Source of the DNA: JBDZUZ01 sp040255445
GTDB lineage: Bacteria > Planctomycetota > Phycisphaerae > Phycisphaerales > UBA1924
Assembly: GCA_040255445.1 (NCBI GenBank)
Contig: JBDZUZ010000023.1
Span: 1 to 30,931, forward strand
Direction: 5' to 3'
DNA length: 30,931 nucleotides
The notes beneath the pieces were generated by a model. It was not told the DNA's origin, ran no database searches, and worked only from the letters and a program-made list of their open reading frames with translations. Position 1 is the stretch's first letter. Every line of letters starts with the position of its first letter. Positions 15,887 through 23,982 of this stretch are shown one piece after another. The translations under genes and the position numbers were made by a program.

Positions 15887-16758
15887 GGCGCCACCCCCTC
15901 GCCCAGACCCTTGCCCAACCCTTCGCCCACGCTGACATCAACCTCGCCCGCGACAAAGGTCGTTCCCGCGCCGCACCGGGCCCGCGCGATCGCGGCCTGG
16001 CCGCGTGCCGAGCCGATGGTGACCCGGCCCACGCCGCCGACGATCGCCTCTTCCGCTGCGAGCACCTTGTTCTTCATCCGGCCCTTCGCCGCATCGCGGA
16101 CGGCGATGAGCCCGGCCCCCGCGGCGGAGGGGATCAGCGAGTCGGCCTGCATCGGGTCGCGCATAACACCGACGACGTTGGACAGGAGCAGCAGCTCATC
16201 CGCGCCGAGCGCTGCGGCGGTGAGCGCCGCCGCGCGGTCGGCATCGACGTTGATCGCGACGCCGTCGTGGGTGATCGCGGGGGGCGTGAGGACCGGTACG
16301 CGGCCGGCGTCCATCAGCACACGCAGCAGCGATGTATCGACGGAGGTGACGCGGCCCGAGAGATCATCGCGGATGATCACGGTGCGGCCGTCCTCGATCG
16401 CGCGGATCGCGCCCTTGCGCTCGCCCTGCCAGAGCCCGCCGTCGATCCCCGAAAGGCCGATCGCATCGACGCCGCGGCGGCGGAGCCCCTCGACGATCGC
16501 CTTGTTGATGCGGCCGCAGTAGACCATTGTGAAGATGTCGAGCGTTTCGCGGTCGGTGCGGCGGCTGGTGTGGCCCGATGGGCTGGTGATGAACTTCGCC
16601 GGGCGGCCGAGTTGCTCGGAGAGCCGGTTGGTCTCATCGGATCCGCCGTGCACCAGCACCGCCCGCTCGCCGCCGCGGATGAGCGCTGTGAACTCATCGA
16701 GGATGGGTTCGAGTTCGATGCCCGCGCCGCCGCCGATCTTGATCACGATTGTGGACAT
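15883..16758 (-). CDS. lysZ: [LysW]-aminoadipate/glutamate kinase
   Basis: 291 residues of the amino-acid kinase family. The ATP site is IVIKIGGGAG, with HGGSDETNRL, TSRRTDRETL, GRINKAIVEGLRRRG and INVDADRAAALTAAALGADELLLLSNVVGV. It phosphorylates the side-chain carboxylate of the LysW-bound substrate. Start at ATG 16758 chosen for AGGAA upstream and the family N terminus MSTIVIKIGG; the open frame reaches 16833. Assigned to LysZ rather than ArgB because of the LysW, LysX and LysY neighbours. About 99 bases separate it from lysY. Confidence 0.9.
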   Translation of the reverse strand: MSTIVIKIGGGAGIELEPILDEFTALIRGGERAVLVHGGSDETNRLSEQLGRPAKFITSPSGHTSRRTDRETLDIFTMVYCGRINKAIVEGLRRRGVDAIGLSGIDGGLWQGERKGAIRAIEDGRTVIIRDDLSGRVTSVDTSLLRVLMDAGRVPVLTPPAITHDGVAINVDADRAAALTAAALGADELLLLSNVVGVMRDPMQADSLIPSAAGAGLIAVRDAAKGRMKNKVLAAEEAIVGGVGRVTIGSARGQAAIARARCGAGTTFVAGEVDVSVGEGLGKGLGEGVAP

Positions 16759-16857
16759 ACAGCGTTCCTGCTTGTTGCCTGCCTGGTGTTCTCTCGCCCA
16801 CTCAACGCACCTGCACTGCCGCATCAGCGTCATTTCGCCGCCGCGGACCGCTCCGCA

Positions 16858-17943
16858 TCAAATCGGGTGCAGTCCCGCAAACTCCAGCCCGCTCGTCTCC
16901 GGCAGGCTCAGCGCAAGGTTCATGCACTGCACCGCCGTACCCGCCGCGCCCTTCATCAGGTTGTCGAGTGCGCTGATCACCACGATGCGGCCCGAGTTGG
17001 GGTCCACCTCGAAGCCGACATCGCAGTAGTTGGTCCCGGCGAGGATCTTGGGGTCGGGCAGCCGGTGCAGCCCCGACTTCTCGCAGACGATGCGTACGAA
17101 GGGTTCATCGCGGTAGGCGGCTCGGTAGAGCTTCCAGAGTTCCTTGGTATCGACCGGGCGATTCGGGAAGACGTGTGCGGTGCAGAGCACGCCGCGGACC
17201 ATCTCGATCGCGGTGATCGAGACATCGAGCGCGAAGCCTTCGCCATCGCGGCCGGCTCGGGCCCCGAGTTCCTGCTCGACCTCCGCCGCGTGGCGGTGGC
17301 CGGCGGGGGCGTAACTCCGCACCGCGCCGCTCCGCTCAGGATGATGCGATCCCGCGGAGGGCTCAGCGCCCGCCTCGCTCGAACCGACCTTGATGTCGCA
17401 GACCGCCCGCTCGATGAGGCCGGCCCGCGCCAGCGGCAGGAGGGCCAGGTTCATCGCGGTCGCGTTGCAGCCGACGCCGCTGACGATCGTGGCGGCGCTC
17501 TCTCGCTTCGCCGCAAGATCGTTCCTGCGAAGCTCGGGCAGGCCGTAGATCGCCTGCGCAAGCCGCGCCGGCGCCGGGTGCGGCTCGCCGTACCAACGCT
17601 CGTACCGCGCCGGGTCGCGCAGACGAAGGTCCGCCGAGAGATCGATCACGACCGGAGCGAGCTCGAGGTAGCGGTCGATCTGCGGGGCCGCCTGCCCGTG
17701 CGGCAGGCAGAGGAAGAGTACATCACAGGCGCCGACTTCCTGCGGCGAGCAGAACAGGAGGTCCGTCCGCCCCCGCAGGTTCGGGTGCGACCGGTGCAGC
17801 GGCTGGCCGCACAGTGAACGAGAGCTGATCTGCGCCAGCTCCACGCCGGGGTGCGACAACAGGAGCCGCGCGAGCTCACCGCCGGTATATCCGCTGCCGC
17901 CGATGATCGAGGCCCGCAATGGGTTCGAGTTCGCTGGGCTCAC
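16858..17943 (-). CDS. lysY: [LysW]-aminoadipate/glutamyl-phosphate reductase
   Basis: 361 residues, ArgC-like NADPH-dependent reductase. The nucleotide motif is GGSGYTGGELARLL and the catalytic Cys lies in VSGVGCNATAMNLALLPL. HVFPNRPVD and TNYCDVGFEVD lie toward the C terminus. It reduces the acyl phosphate made by LysZ to the semialdehyde while the substrate stays on LysW. The true start is the GTG at 17943, overlapping the lysX stop as GTGA; the open frame continues to 18189 inside lysX in another frame and is not coding. The aminotransferase for the next step (LysJ) is not in the window. Confidence 0.9.
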   Translation of the reverse strand: MSPANSNPLRASIIGGSGYTGGELARLLLSHPGVELAQISSRSLCGQPLHRSHPNLRGRTDLLFCSPQEVGACDVLFLCLPHGQAAPQIDRYLELAPVVIDLSADLRLRDPARYERWYGEPHPAPARLAQAIYGLPELRRNDLAAKRESAATIVSGVGCNATAMNLALLPLARAGLIERAVCDIKVGSSEAGAEPSAGSHHPERSGAVRSYAPAGHRHAAEVEQELGARAGRDGEGFALDVSITAIEMVRGVLCTAHVFPNRPVDTKELWKLYRAAYRDEPFVRIVCEKSGLHRLPDPKILAGTNYCDVGFEVDPNSGRIVVISALDNLMKGAAGTAVQCMNLALSLPETSGLEFAGLHPI

Positions 17944-18851
17944 GCCGGCACCCCCACCGGTGCGGCCACGACCGCCGCGGCCTTCGGCTCGATGATCGCC
18001 CCACGCCCCGACCCGATCCGCACCGCGTGCTCCACCATCAGCCCGGGGATATCCACGCCCGTGGTCGTGATGCTGTTGCGGAACTCCATCGAGTGATTGA
18101 GCTCGTTGACGAGCAGCCCGCGCTGCGGGCACTCGAGAAGATCGATCGCGACGATGTCGGCCCCGACCGCCGCGGCGGCCCGGCGGCACAGATCCGCCAT
18201 GGCGGGCTCGATCGCCAGGCCGGCGGCGGTTGCGCCGCGTGCTGTGTTGGTCACCCAGTGCGCGCTCGTCCGCGTGATCGCGCCGATCGGCTCGCCGCCG
18301 ACCACGAACACCCGGATATCGCGGCCGGGCTTATTGATGTGTTCCTGGACGTAGAAGACCTGGTGCCCGACCGAGCCGAGCGTGGCACGGTGTTCGATGA
18401 GGGCCTCGGCCGCATCGCGGTCGTTGACACGCGCGACCATGCGGCCCCACGAGCCGACCGTCGGCTTGAGCACCGCGGGGTAGCCGATGGCTTCGACCGC
18501 TCCGAGCGCCGATTGCTCATCGCTCGAGACCGTCACCCGCGGCGTGGGCACTCCGGCGGCCAGCAGCGCGAGCGTCGTCCGCAGCTTGTCGCTGCAGACC
18601 TCGATCGCTTCCGCCGGGTTGATGCAGCGCACGCCGGCGGATTCGAGGATCCGCACCGCCGTCAGTGAGCTGGTCAGGCTCACCGAGCGGTCGAGCACGA
18701 CATCGAACCGCCGCCACGCCGACATGTCCGACAAGTCGAACACGACGGTCCGCAGGTCGATCATCTCGACCTCGATGCCGCGGGCTACCAGCGCATCGTG
18801 CAGCAGTCTCTCTTCGACCCGCAGCCGTGTGTACAGAAGTGCAATCCGCAT
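17940..18851 (-). CDS. lysX: LysW-alpha-aminoadipate/glutamate ligase
   Basis: 303 residues, RimK-like ATP-grasp ligase. Visible are KPTVGSWGRMV, VQEHINKPGRDIRVFVV, TNTARGATAAG and the metal-binding NELNHSMEFRNS. It joins the amino group of 2-aminoadipate (lysine route) or glutamate (ornithine route) to the C-terminal Glu of LysW. The ATG at 18851 has GGAAGGAA just upstream; the frame is open to 18893. The TNTARG segment resembles LysX more than ArgX as I remember them, weak support for lysine. Confidence 0.9.
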   Translation of the reverse strand: MRIALLYTRLRVEERLLHDALVARGIEVEMIDLRTVVFDLSDMSAWRRFDVVLDRSVSLTSSLTAVRILESAGVRCINPAEAIEVCSDKLRTTLALLAAGVPTPRVTVSSDEQSALGAVEAIGYPAVLKPTVGSWGRMVARVNDRDAAEALIEHRATLGSVGHQVFYVQEHINKPGRDIRVFVVGGEPIGAITRTSAHWVTNTARGATAAGLAIEPAMADLCRRAAAAVGADIVAIDLLECPQRGLLVNELNHSMEFRNSITTTGVDIPGLMVEHAVRIGSGRGAIIEPKAAAVVAAPVGVPA

Positions 18852-18957
18852 CGGTTCCTTCCTGGTCCTCGGGCTCCGCCCGTGCTGTGCCAACCTCGAT
18901 CCGTCACTTAACCCAACCGCGATCAGTCCTGTGCAGGGTCGCGCTCCCCGCGCCCGC

Positions 18958-19146
18958 TCACTCGCCCCAGTCTTCCTCGACCTCGGGCGCCAGCTGCAGC
19001 GTCACCGGCGACACGCTCGTCACCTCGAGCTCGCTCCCGCAGTCGGTGCACCGCGCCACCTGGCCGGCCATCGGGGCCCGGTCGAACCGCACCTGGCCCT
19101 CGCACTCGGGGCACACCGCCGTCACCGTCGTGGTCGTCGTCGACAT
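18958..19146 (-). CDS. lysW: Amino-group carrier protein LysW
   Basis: 62 residues. An N-terminal zinc ribbon with Cys12-x2-Cys15 (CPEC) and Cys33-x2-Cys36 (CTDC), then an acidic tail ending exactly in EDWGE, the LysW signature whose terminal Glu carries the substrate. The acidic body guides the pathway enzymes and protects the amino group of the intermediate. AAGGAG precedes the ATG by 8 bases. It is first of the structural genes, after the terminator at 19205-19233; about 106 bases separate it from lysX. Confidence 0.95.
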   Translation of the reverse strand: MSTTTTTVTAVCPECEGQVRFDRAPMAGQVARCTDCGSELEVTSVSPVTLQLAPEVEEDWGE

Positions 19147-19204
19147 TGCTGAAACTCCTTGCCAGTCGCCGGGCCCGCGGCCCGCTTTCTCGAAATCCCC
19201 AAAC

Positions 19205-19233
19205 GAAAAAACCCCCGGACACGCGTCCGGGGG
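19205..19233 (-). terminator. Rho-independent terminator (attenuator) before lysW
   Basis: On the minus strand CCCCCGGAC, loop GCGT, GTCCGGGGG (9 perfect pairs, 19233-19212), followed by TTTTTT (19211-19206). It lies 59 bases upstream of the lysW ATG and downstream of the 31-codon frame. Because no other minus-strand gene is present between it and 19849, its only visible job is to end the leader transcript. Confidence 0.85.
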
Positions 19234-19270
19234 TCGTTTGCTTCTGCTTCGGTCTCTTCGTCCGCCTCTC

Positions 19271-19366
19271 TCAGGCGAGCGATCCGACCTCGGTCAGCCG
19301 CGGCGACAGCCGGGACGCGTTGTGCGTCTTGGCGGTTTTCGCGGCTTTTTTGGTCAGGTGGATCAT
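19271..19366 (-). CDS. Putative lysine-rich leader peptide
   Basis: ATG at 19366 to TGA at 19271, 31 residues. Residues 5-15 read TKKAAKTAKTH: Lys at 6, 7, 10 and 13, three of them AAA, which stands out in this GC-rich DNA. Other residues are ordinary (Ser, Arg, Leu, Thr). There is no hydrophobic segment or known domain. The ribosome-binding site is poor (only GAAGA-like purines about 20 bases upstream), the main weakness. A weak promoter candidate (TTGACC at 19454-19449, CACACT 17 bases on) lies upstream. Most likely a leader peptide whose translation senses lysine supply; a small independent protein or a chance frame cannot be excluded. Confidence 0.55.
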   Translation of the reverse strand: MIHLTKKAAKTAKTHNASRLSPRLTEVGSLA

Positions 19367-19522
19367 GGTTCTGAGTCGAGGCTCTTCTTCAGGCTCCGCC
19401 GCCGGGATCTCCCCGCGGCGGCATGAGTGTGGCCAGATTATCGACCCCGGTCAAGTCACGACTTCACTTTCATCGCGGTCCGGGCCGCTCGCTGCCCCCC
19501 TCCTATCGGGTGTTTCCCCCAC

Positions 19523-19554
19523 TTCGTGCCTGCGTGCCTTCGTGCCTCCCCGCC
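19523..19554. repeat. 8-bp tandem repeat, TTCGTGCC type
   Basis: Units TTCGTGCC, TGCGTGCC, TTCGTGCC and TCCCCGCC follow each other without gaps. The stretch 19367-19848 has no gene; it holds the probable promoter of the lysine leader (minus strand), this repeat and the hairpins before the helicase gene. Related octamers occur at 28146-28185 and 30325-30355. Confidence 0.75.
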
Positions 19555-19788
19555 TCTGCCTACACTCCCCCCAACTTGCCGGTGGCCTCAGGCCGCGACC
19601 CGACCCAGCCCCCACGCGAACGACTCGCGTCACACGGGCTGAAACGGAAGCTCTGGGAATCTGCTGGCGGCGTCCAATCCGCAACGATGCGCGACGACGC
19701 TCCACCCCAGTACGGCTTCTCGCCCCAATATCAGCCACGTCCGGCTCAGAGTGAGCCACCCGGCCCCTTGGTGCACAGACGCCCGAAC

Positions 19789-19830
19789 CATGCCCTCGCT
19801 CGGCATGCGTGATTTATTCACGCGGATGCC
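19789..19830 (+). promoter_or_regulatory. Alternative hairpins upstream of the RNA helicase gene
   Basis: GGCATGCGTGA (19802-19812) pairs with TCACGC-GG-ATGCC (19818-19830) around TTTAT. Its first six bases also pair with CATGCC at 19789-19794 (loop CTCGCTC). The two stems exclude each other. They lie 19-60 bases before the helicase start, in its likely mRNA leader. Whether they control expression is unknown. Confidence 0.4.
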
Positions 19831-19848
19831 GTTGCTCGGGCGGAGACT

Positions 19849-21393
19849 GTGTTCTTGACTACGTCCAACGATCTGATGTCCGCAATGTCCCCCAATTCCT
19901 CCGCGTCCTCCACCCTCAACTTCACGCAACTCAACCTCGCCCAGCCGCTCCTCCGCGCCCTGCGCGAAGAGGGCTACGAGACGCCGACGCCCGTCCAGGC
20001 CCGCGCGATCCCGCCGGTCATGGAGGGCCGCGATGTCCTCGGCTGCGCGCAGACCGGCACTGGCAAGACCGCCGCGTTCGCCCTGCCGCTGCTGCACCGC
20101 CTCCTCGAGGCGCCGGTCGATAAGACTCGGCGCGGCCCGGCGTTCCCGCGCGTGCTCGTCCTCTCGCCCACCCGCGAGCTCGCGACGCAGATCGGTGACA
20201 GCTTCGGCACCTACGGCCGCCACACCGGCCTCTACCACACCTGCATCTTCGGCGGCGTGAGCCAGTACCACCAGGTCAAGGCCCTGCACCGCGGCGTCGA
20301 CATCCTCGTCGCCACGCCCGGCCGCCTCATCGACCTGATGGAGCAGCGCCTCGTCAACCTGACCAACGTGCAGGTCTTCGTCCTCGATGAAGCAGACCGC
20401 ATGCTCGACATGGGCTTCATCAACCCGATCCGCAAGATCGCCGCGGCCCTTCCGACACAGCGCCAGACGCTGCTCTTCTCGGCGACGATGCCCAAGGAGA
20501 TCATGCACCTGGCCGATTCGCTCCTGAAGAACCCGGTCAAGGTCGCGGTCACCCCTGTCGCCTCCGCCGCGCCCCTCATCGAGCAGAAGGTCTACATGGT
20601 CGGCCGCCGCTACAAGCAGTCGCTGCTCGAGCACGCGCTCACCAACAACGACTTCGTCGGCGAGGTCGAGCGTGCGGTGGTCTTCACCCGTACCAAGCAC
20701 GGCGCCGACAAGGTGACCCGCCGCCTCGAGAAAGCGGGCATCCCGGCGACCGCGATCCACGGCAACAAGGCGCAGAACCAGCGCCAGCGTGCCCTCGACG
20801 CTTTCCGCACCGGCCGCTGCCGCGTGCTGGTCGCCACCGATGTCGCGGCCCGCGGCCTGGATATCGACGGCATCACGCACGTCTTCAACTTCGACCTTCC
20901 GGTCGAGCCCGAGGCGTACGTGCACCGCATCGGCCGCACCGGCCGCGCCGGCGCAACCGGCATCGCCATCGCCTTCTGCGATGACGAGGAGCGTCCGCTC
21001 CTCCGCGATATCGAGAAGCTGACGGGCAGGAAGATCAACGCGATCCGCGAACTTCCCCCGCTCCCCGAGCCCCCGCCCCGCGCGGAGTTCGGCGCGGAGG
21101 GCGAGACCAGCGATCGCGACGACCGCGGCATGGACCGGGGCCACACGCACCGCCCCAGCCACCCGCACAACAGCAACGCCCCCCGCCGCGGCCCGCGTCA
21201 GAAGCCCGGCAACGGCGACCGCAACCGGGGCGGCAAGCCCGCCGCGGCCGACGGCCGTGCGAGCAAGCCCGGCAAGGCCGGCAAGCCCGGCGCGGGCGCC
21301 GGCCCGCGCAACAAGTCCAGCTCTTCCACGACGGCCGGCCCCAAGCGCGGCTTCATGAGCCGCGGCAAGTCCAAGCCCCGCCGCGCTGGCTGA
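19849..21393 (+). CDS. rhlE: DEAD-box ATP-dependent RNA helicase, RhlE-like
   Basis: 514 residues from the GTG at 19849; ATG at 19876 or 19885 are equally possible, and no start has a well-spaced Shine-Dalgarno. Motifs in order: Q motif TPTPVQ (45-50), Walker A AQTGTGKT (67-74), PTREL, TPGRLID, DEAD (180-183), SAT (211-213), DVAARGLD, HRIGRTGR (359-366). The last 105 residues are Arg/Gly/Lys/Pro/Asn-rich and disordered, suited to RNA binding. It unwinds RNA duplexes, for example in ribosome assembly or mRNA turnover. A terminator follows. RhlE is the closest subgroup by look; the exact subgroup is not certain. Confidence 0.92.
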   Translation: MFLTTSNDLMSAMSPNSSASSTLNFTQLNLAQPLLRALREEGYETPTPVQARAIPPVMEGRDVLGCAQTGTGKTAAFALPLLHRLLEAPVDKTRRGPAFPRVLVLSPTRELATQIGDSFGTYGRHTGLYHTCIFGGVSQYHQVKALHRGVDILVATPGRLIDLMEQRLVNLTNVQVFVLDEADRMLDMGFINPIRKIAAALPTQRQTLLFSATMPKEIMHLADSLLKNPVKVAVTPVASAAPLIEQKVYMVGRRYKQSLLEHALTNNDFVGEVERAVVFTRTKHGADKVTRRLEKAGIPATAIHGNKAQNQRQRALDAFRTGRCRVLVATDVAARGLDIDGITHVFNFDLPVEPEAYVHRIGRTGRAGATGIAIAFCDDEERPLLRDIEKLTGRKINAIRELPPLPEPPPRAEFGAEGETSDRDDRGMDRGHTHRPSHPHNSNAPRRGPRQKPGNGDRNRGGKPAAADGRASKPGKAGKPGAGAGPRNKSSSSTTAGPKRGFMSRGKSKPRRAG

Positions 21394-21426
21394 GCCGGCG
21401 ACTTCACATCAACTATGCACTCGTGC

Positions 21427-21457
21427 GACGGGCGGGAAACCGCCCGTCGTTTCTTTT
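21427..21457 (+). terminator. Rho-independent terminator of the helicase gene
   Basis: GACGGGCGG (21427-21435), GAAA tetraloop, CCGCCCGTC (21440-21448), then GTTTCTTTT. A perfect 9-bp stem with a stable tetraloop, 33 bases after the helicase stop. Confidence 0.9.
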
Positions 21458-21471
21458 CCGCGCTGCAGCTC

Positions 21472-23901
21472 TCAGCGCCGCACCGGTGTGAGCGTCCGCA
21501 CGCACGCCACCAACTCGCGGAAGTCGACCGGCTTGGAGAGGTGCACCTGAAAGCCCGCATCGAGCGAGCGCTTGCGTTCCTCGGCGCGGGCGAACGCCGT
21601 CAGCGCGACGGCCGGCGTCGACCCGCCCTCTTCCGCCGACATCGCTCGCACCGTGCGGATGACCTCGATCCCGTCCATCCCCGGCATCCCGATATCGCAT
21701 AGCAGCACATCCGGCCGCTCGGCGGATACTGCGGCGATCGCCTCGCCGCCGGTCCCCACGGCCCGCACCCGCGCCCCCGCATCCTCGAACAGGCTCACCA
21801 GCATCGCCCGCGCATCGGGTTCATCGTCGACGACGAGCACCGAGACCCCGTCGAGGCGTTCCTCGGGTCCGCCGCCCGCGGCGTTCAAAGAGCGCCCCGC
21901 CGCGTCAGCCCGCCCATCGGCCGCGCTCGGCGCGGGGCCGAGCACTGCCGCGGCGATCGGCAGCCGCAGTGTGAACGCCGCGCCCCGCCCCTTGCCCTCG
22001 CTCTCGACGCCCATCGACCCGCCGTGCAACTCGGCGATCTGCTTGCAGATGCTCAGGCCGATCCCCAGTCCGCCGAACGACCGCGTGGTGCTCGCGTCCT
22101 CCTGGCGGAATCGATCGAACACGAACGGCAGGAACTCGGGCGCGATCCCCTTGCCCTGGTCGCGTACTGCGACCTCCACGTGTGAGCCGACGCGGCGGCA
22201 GAAGACATCGACACGCCCGCCGCGCTGCGAGAACTTGATCGCGTTGGTCAGCAGGTTGTAGATCACCTGCTGCAGCCGGGCCGAGTCGCCGCGGATCGTG
22301 GGGAAGTCCGGCTCGCACTCCACCTCGACGGCGATGCCCTTCACCTCCGCCGCGGGACGCACCGCCTCGACGGCGGCCTTCGCCACCTCGCTGAGCTCGA
22401 TCGACTCGACCGAGATCGTCACCTTTCCCGACAGGATCCGGCTGACGTCGAGCAGATCGTCGATGATCTGCGCCTGCAGCTTCGCGTTGCGGCCGATGAC
22501 CTCGACGCTCTGCGCCAGCCGCGGGTCGGGGCTCGCGGTCTTCGCCGCCGCTCGTTCCAGGATCTTGCACCACCCCAGGATCGCCGACATCGGCGTACGC
22601 AACTCGTGGGAGAGCGTGGCGAGGAACTCGTCCTTGATTTGATTGGCGTGCCGCAGCGCATCCTCGGCGGCGCGCTGGTCGGAAATGTCCGTCGCGGTCA
22701 CGAACCACTGGTCCGGGCCGGTCTCTCCGGCCGACTCAGCATTCCGCAGCGGCCGCCCGCGCGTGAGGAACCAGCGGTAGCCGCCGCCCTGCGCCCGCAG
22801 GAGGAACGTGTGCTCCCACGGCGTTCCCTCCCGCACCGCACGCTCCCACGTCCGCCGCACCTCTTCACGGTGATTAGGATGGGCCAGATCGATCCATCCC
22901 GCCGCACGCTCCGAGTGCGACTCGCCCGTGTATTCGTACCACGGCTTGTTGTACCAGAGCCCCCGCCCCGCGCTGTCGGCCGTCCAAGCCAGTTGCGGGA
23001 TCACATCCACAAGCTGCCGCAACCGCTCCTCCGAAGCCAGCAGCTTCCGCTCGGCCGCTCGCCGCCGCTCGCCCTGCGCCACGAGGGCATTGGCAGTCCA
23101 CCAGATCAACAGGCCGAACATGAAGATCCGCACAACCGTGAGCATCGCTTTGCCGAAGGCAGGGTCGTACAGCTTCGCGTTGCTCCCAACGCTCTCGAGC
23201 CACCCTGTCGCCAACAGCAACACAATGCCGATCGGGAGCAGCCGCCGCGTCAATGTTCCGCCGGCGTCGTCACGCCGCAGCAGCCTCCCCAGCCCGTGCT
23301 CGTGGATACCGACCACCAGCGCTGTCGCAGCGCAGATCATCAGCGCTGCGGACTGCCGCGCGATCCCCGTGTACTTTGGGATGCTGTACAGCATCTCCGC
23401 TTCGTACAGATACGCGGTCCACGAGATCACCGGCGCCAGTGTCGCCGCCACGCCGAGCAGTGCCGCCGCCCGCCGCGGCCACCCGCTCCAGCACGAGAGC
23501 ACCAGTGCAGCGCCCAGCAGCGTGAAGCTGGATGACGCCGGCGGTCCCATCCGGCCCGGCGACATCGCCGCCTTCTGGCCCCAAGCCGGCTCGACGAGAA
23601 GCCTGTCGATTCCAAGGTCGGTAGAGAACAGATGTTGGCTCAAGATCGCAGCACCGAGTACGCCTACGACCGCTCCGAGCGTTGCAACCACACCGGCGAT
23701 CCACGGCCGTCCCCCGAACTGCAGCAGCATCGTCGCCAGCCCGGACAACATCATCGCGAAAGCGGTGTTCGCGAACATCGAGATGCCGTCGCCGTCCCAA
23801 TCGGTCAGATCGGGCCGGCCCGACAACCAGCCGATCAACGTGATCGCGCCGCCCAGGAAGGCGAACGCTGCAAGCGAGACTCCGATCCATCGCGCGACCA
23901 T
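21472..23901 (-). CDS. Hybrid histidine kinase with PAS and receiver domains
   Basis: 809 residues. About seven or eight membrane helices occupy residues 8-275, forming an integral-membrane sensor region I cannot name. Next is a PAS domain at about 285-415 (IPQLAWTADSAGRGLWYN ... TGES), then the H-box LSHELRTPM (His432) and the ATPase domain (NLLTNAIKFS, DQGKGI, GGLGIGLSICK). After a Gly/Ala linker comes a C-terminal receiver at about 685-805 with phosphoacceptor Asp736 (LLCDIGMPGMDG) and Lys in LSKP. Phosphate is expected to pass from His432 to Asp736, but no downstream phosphotransfer protein is adjacent. Convergent with the helicase gene. The signal is unknown. Confidence 0.92.
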   Translation of the reverse strand: MVARWIGVSLAAFAFLGGAITLIGWLSGRPDLTDWDGDGISMFANTAFAMMLSGLATMLLQFGGRPWIAGVVATLGAVVGVLGAAILSQHLFSTDLGIDRLLVEPAWGQKAAMSPGRMGPPASSSFTLLGAALVLSCWSGWPRRAAALLGVAATLAPVISWTAYLYEAEMLYSIPKYTGIARQSAALMICAATALVVGIHEHGLGRLLRRDDAGGTLTRRLLPIGIVLLLATGWLESVGSNAKLYDPAFGKAMLTVVRIFMFGLLIWWTANALVAQGERRRAAERKLLASEERLRQLVDVIPQLAWTADSAGRGLWYNKPWYEYTGESHSERAAGWIDLAHPNHREEVRRTWERAVREGTPWEHTFLLRAQGGGYRWFLTRGRPLRNAESAGETGPDQWFVTATDISDQRAAEDALRHANQIKDEFLATLSHELRTPMSAILGWCKILERAAAKTASPDPRLAQSVEVIGRNAKLQAQIIDDLLDVSRILSGKVTISVESIELSEVAKAAVEAVRPAAEVKGIAVEVECEPDFPTIRGDSARLQQVIYNLLTNAIKFSQRGGRVDVFCRRVGSHVEVAVRDQGKGIAPEFLPFVFDRFRQEDASTTRSFGGLGIGLSICKQIAELHGGSMGVESEGKGRGAAFTLRLPIAAAVLGPAPSAADGRADAAGRSLNAAGGGPEERLDGVSVLVVDDEPDARAMLVSLFEDAGARVRAVGTGGEAIAAVSAERPDVLLCDIGMPGMDGIEVIRTVRAMSAEEGGSTPAVALTAFARAEERKRSLDAGFQVHLSKPVDFRELVACVRTLTPVRR

Positions 23902-23982
23902 GGCCCGGCGAGTATAACCGCGGCGGGGTTTCGCACAGCCCGAAGAACACGCGCAACCAAGCGCCGAGCGATGAAACCGCCT

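Larger units (their letters stand above)
19205..19366 (-). promoter_or_regulatory. Candidate lysine attenuator upstream of lysW
   Basis: In transcript order: a 31-codon frame with four Lys codons, a 37-nt spacer, a terminator, then lysW. Inside the frame, ACGCGTCC (minus strand, 19320-19313) is exactly complementary to GGACGCGT in the terminator 5' arm and loop (19228-19221), extended by two G-C pairs across a bulged C. This gives two exclusive folds: antiterminator or terminator. Stalling at the Lys codons would leave the segment free to pair. Leader-peptide attenuation of a lysine cluster is known from Thermus thermophilus. The element is inferred from sequence alone. Confidence 0.6.

Noticed and set aside
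15706..17817. A 703-codon + strand frame
   Set aside because: Antisense to lysZ and lysY, which carry all family motifs.
16858..17943. Plain arginine genes argB/argC for lysZ/lysY
   Set aside because: Adjacent lysW and lysX with overlapping starts show a carrier-protein pathway. The acetylated arginine route is unlikely here.
19147..19366. Lysine riboswitch (L-box) before lysW
   Set aside because: The leader is too short and lacks the multi-helix L-box layout; the terminator plus Lys-rich frame explains it better.
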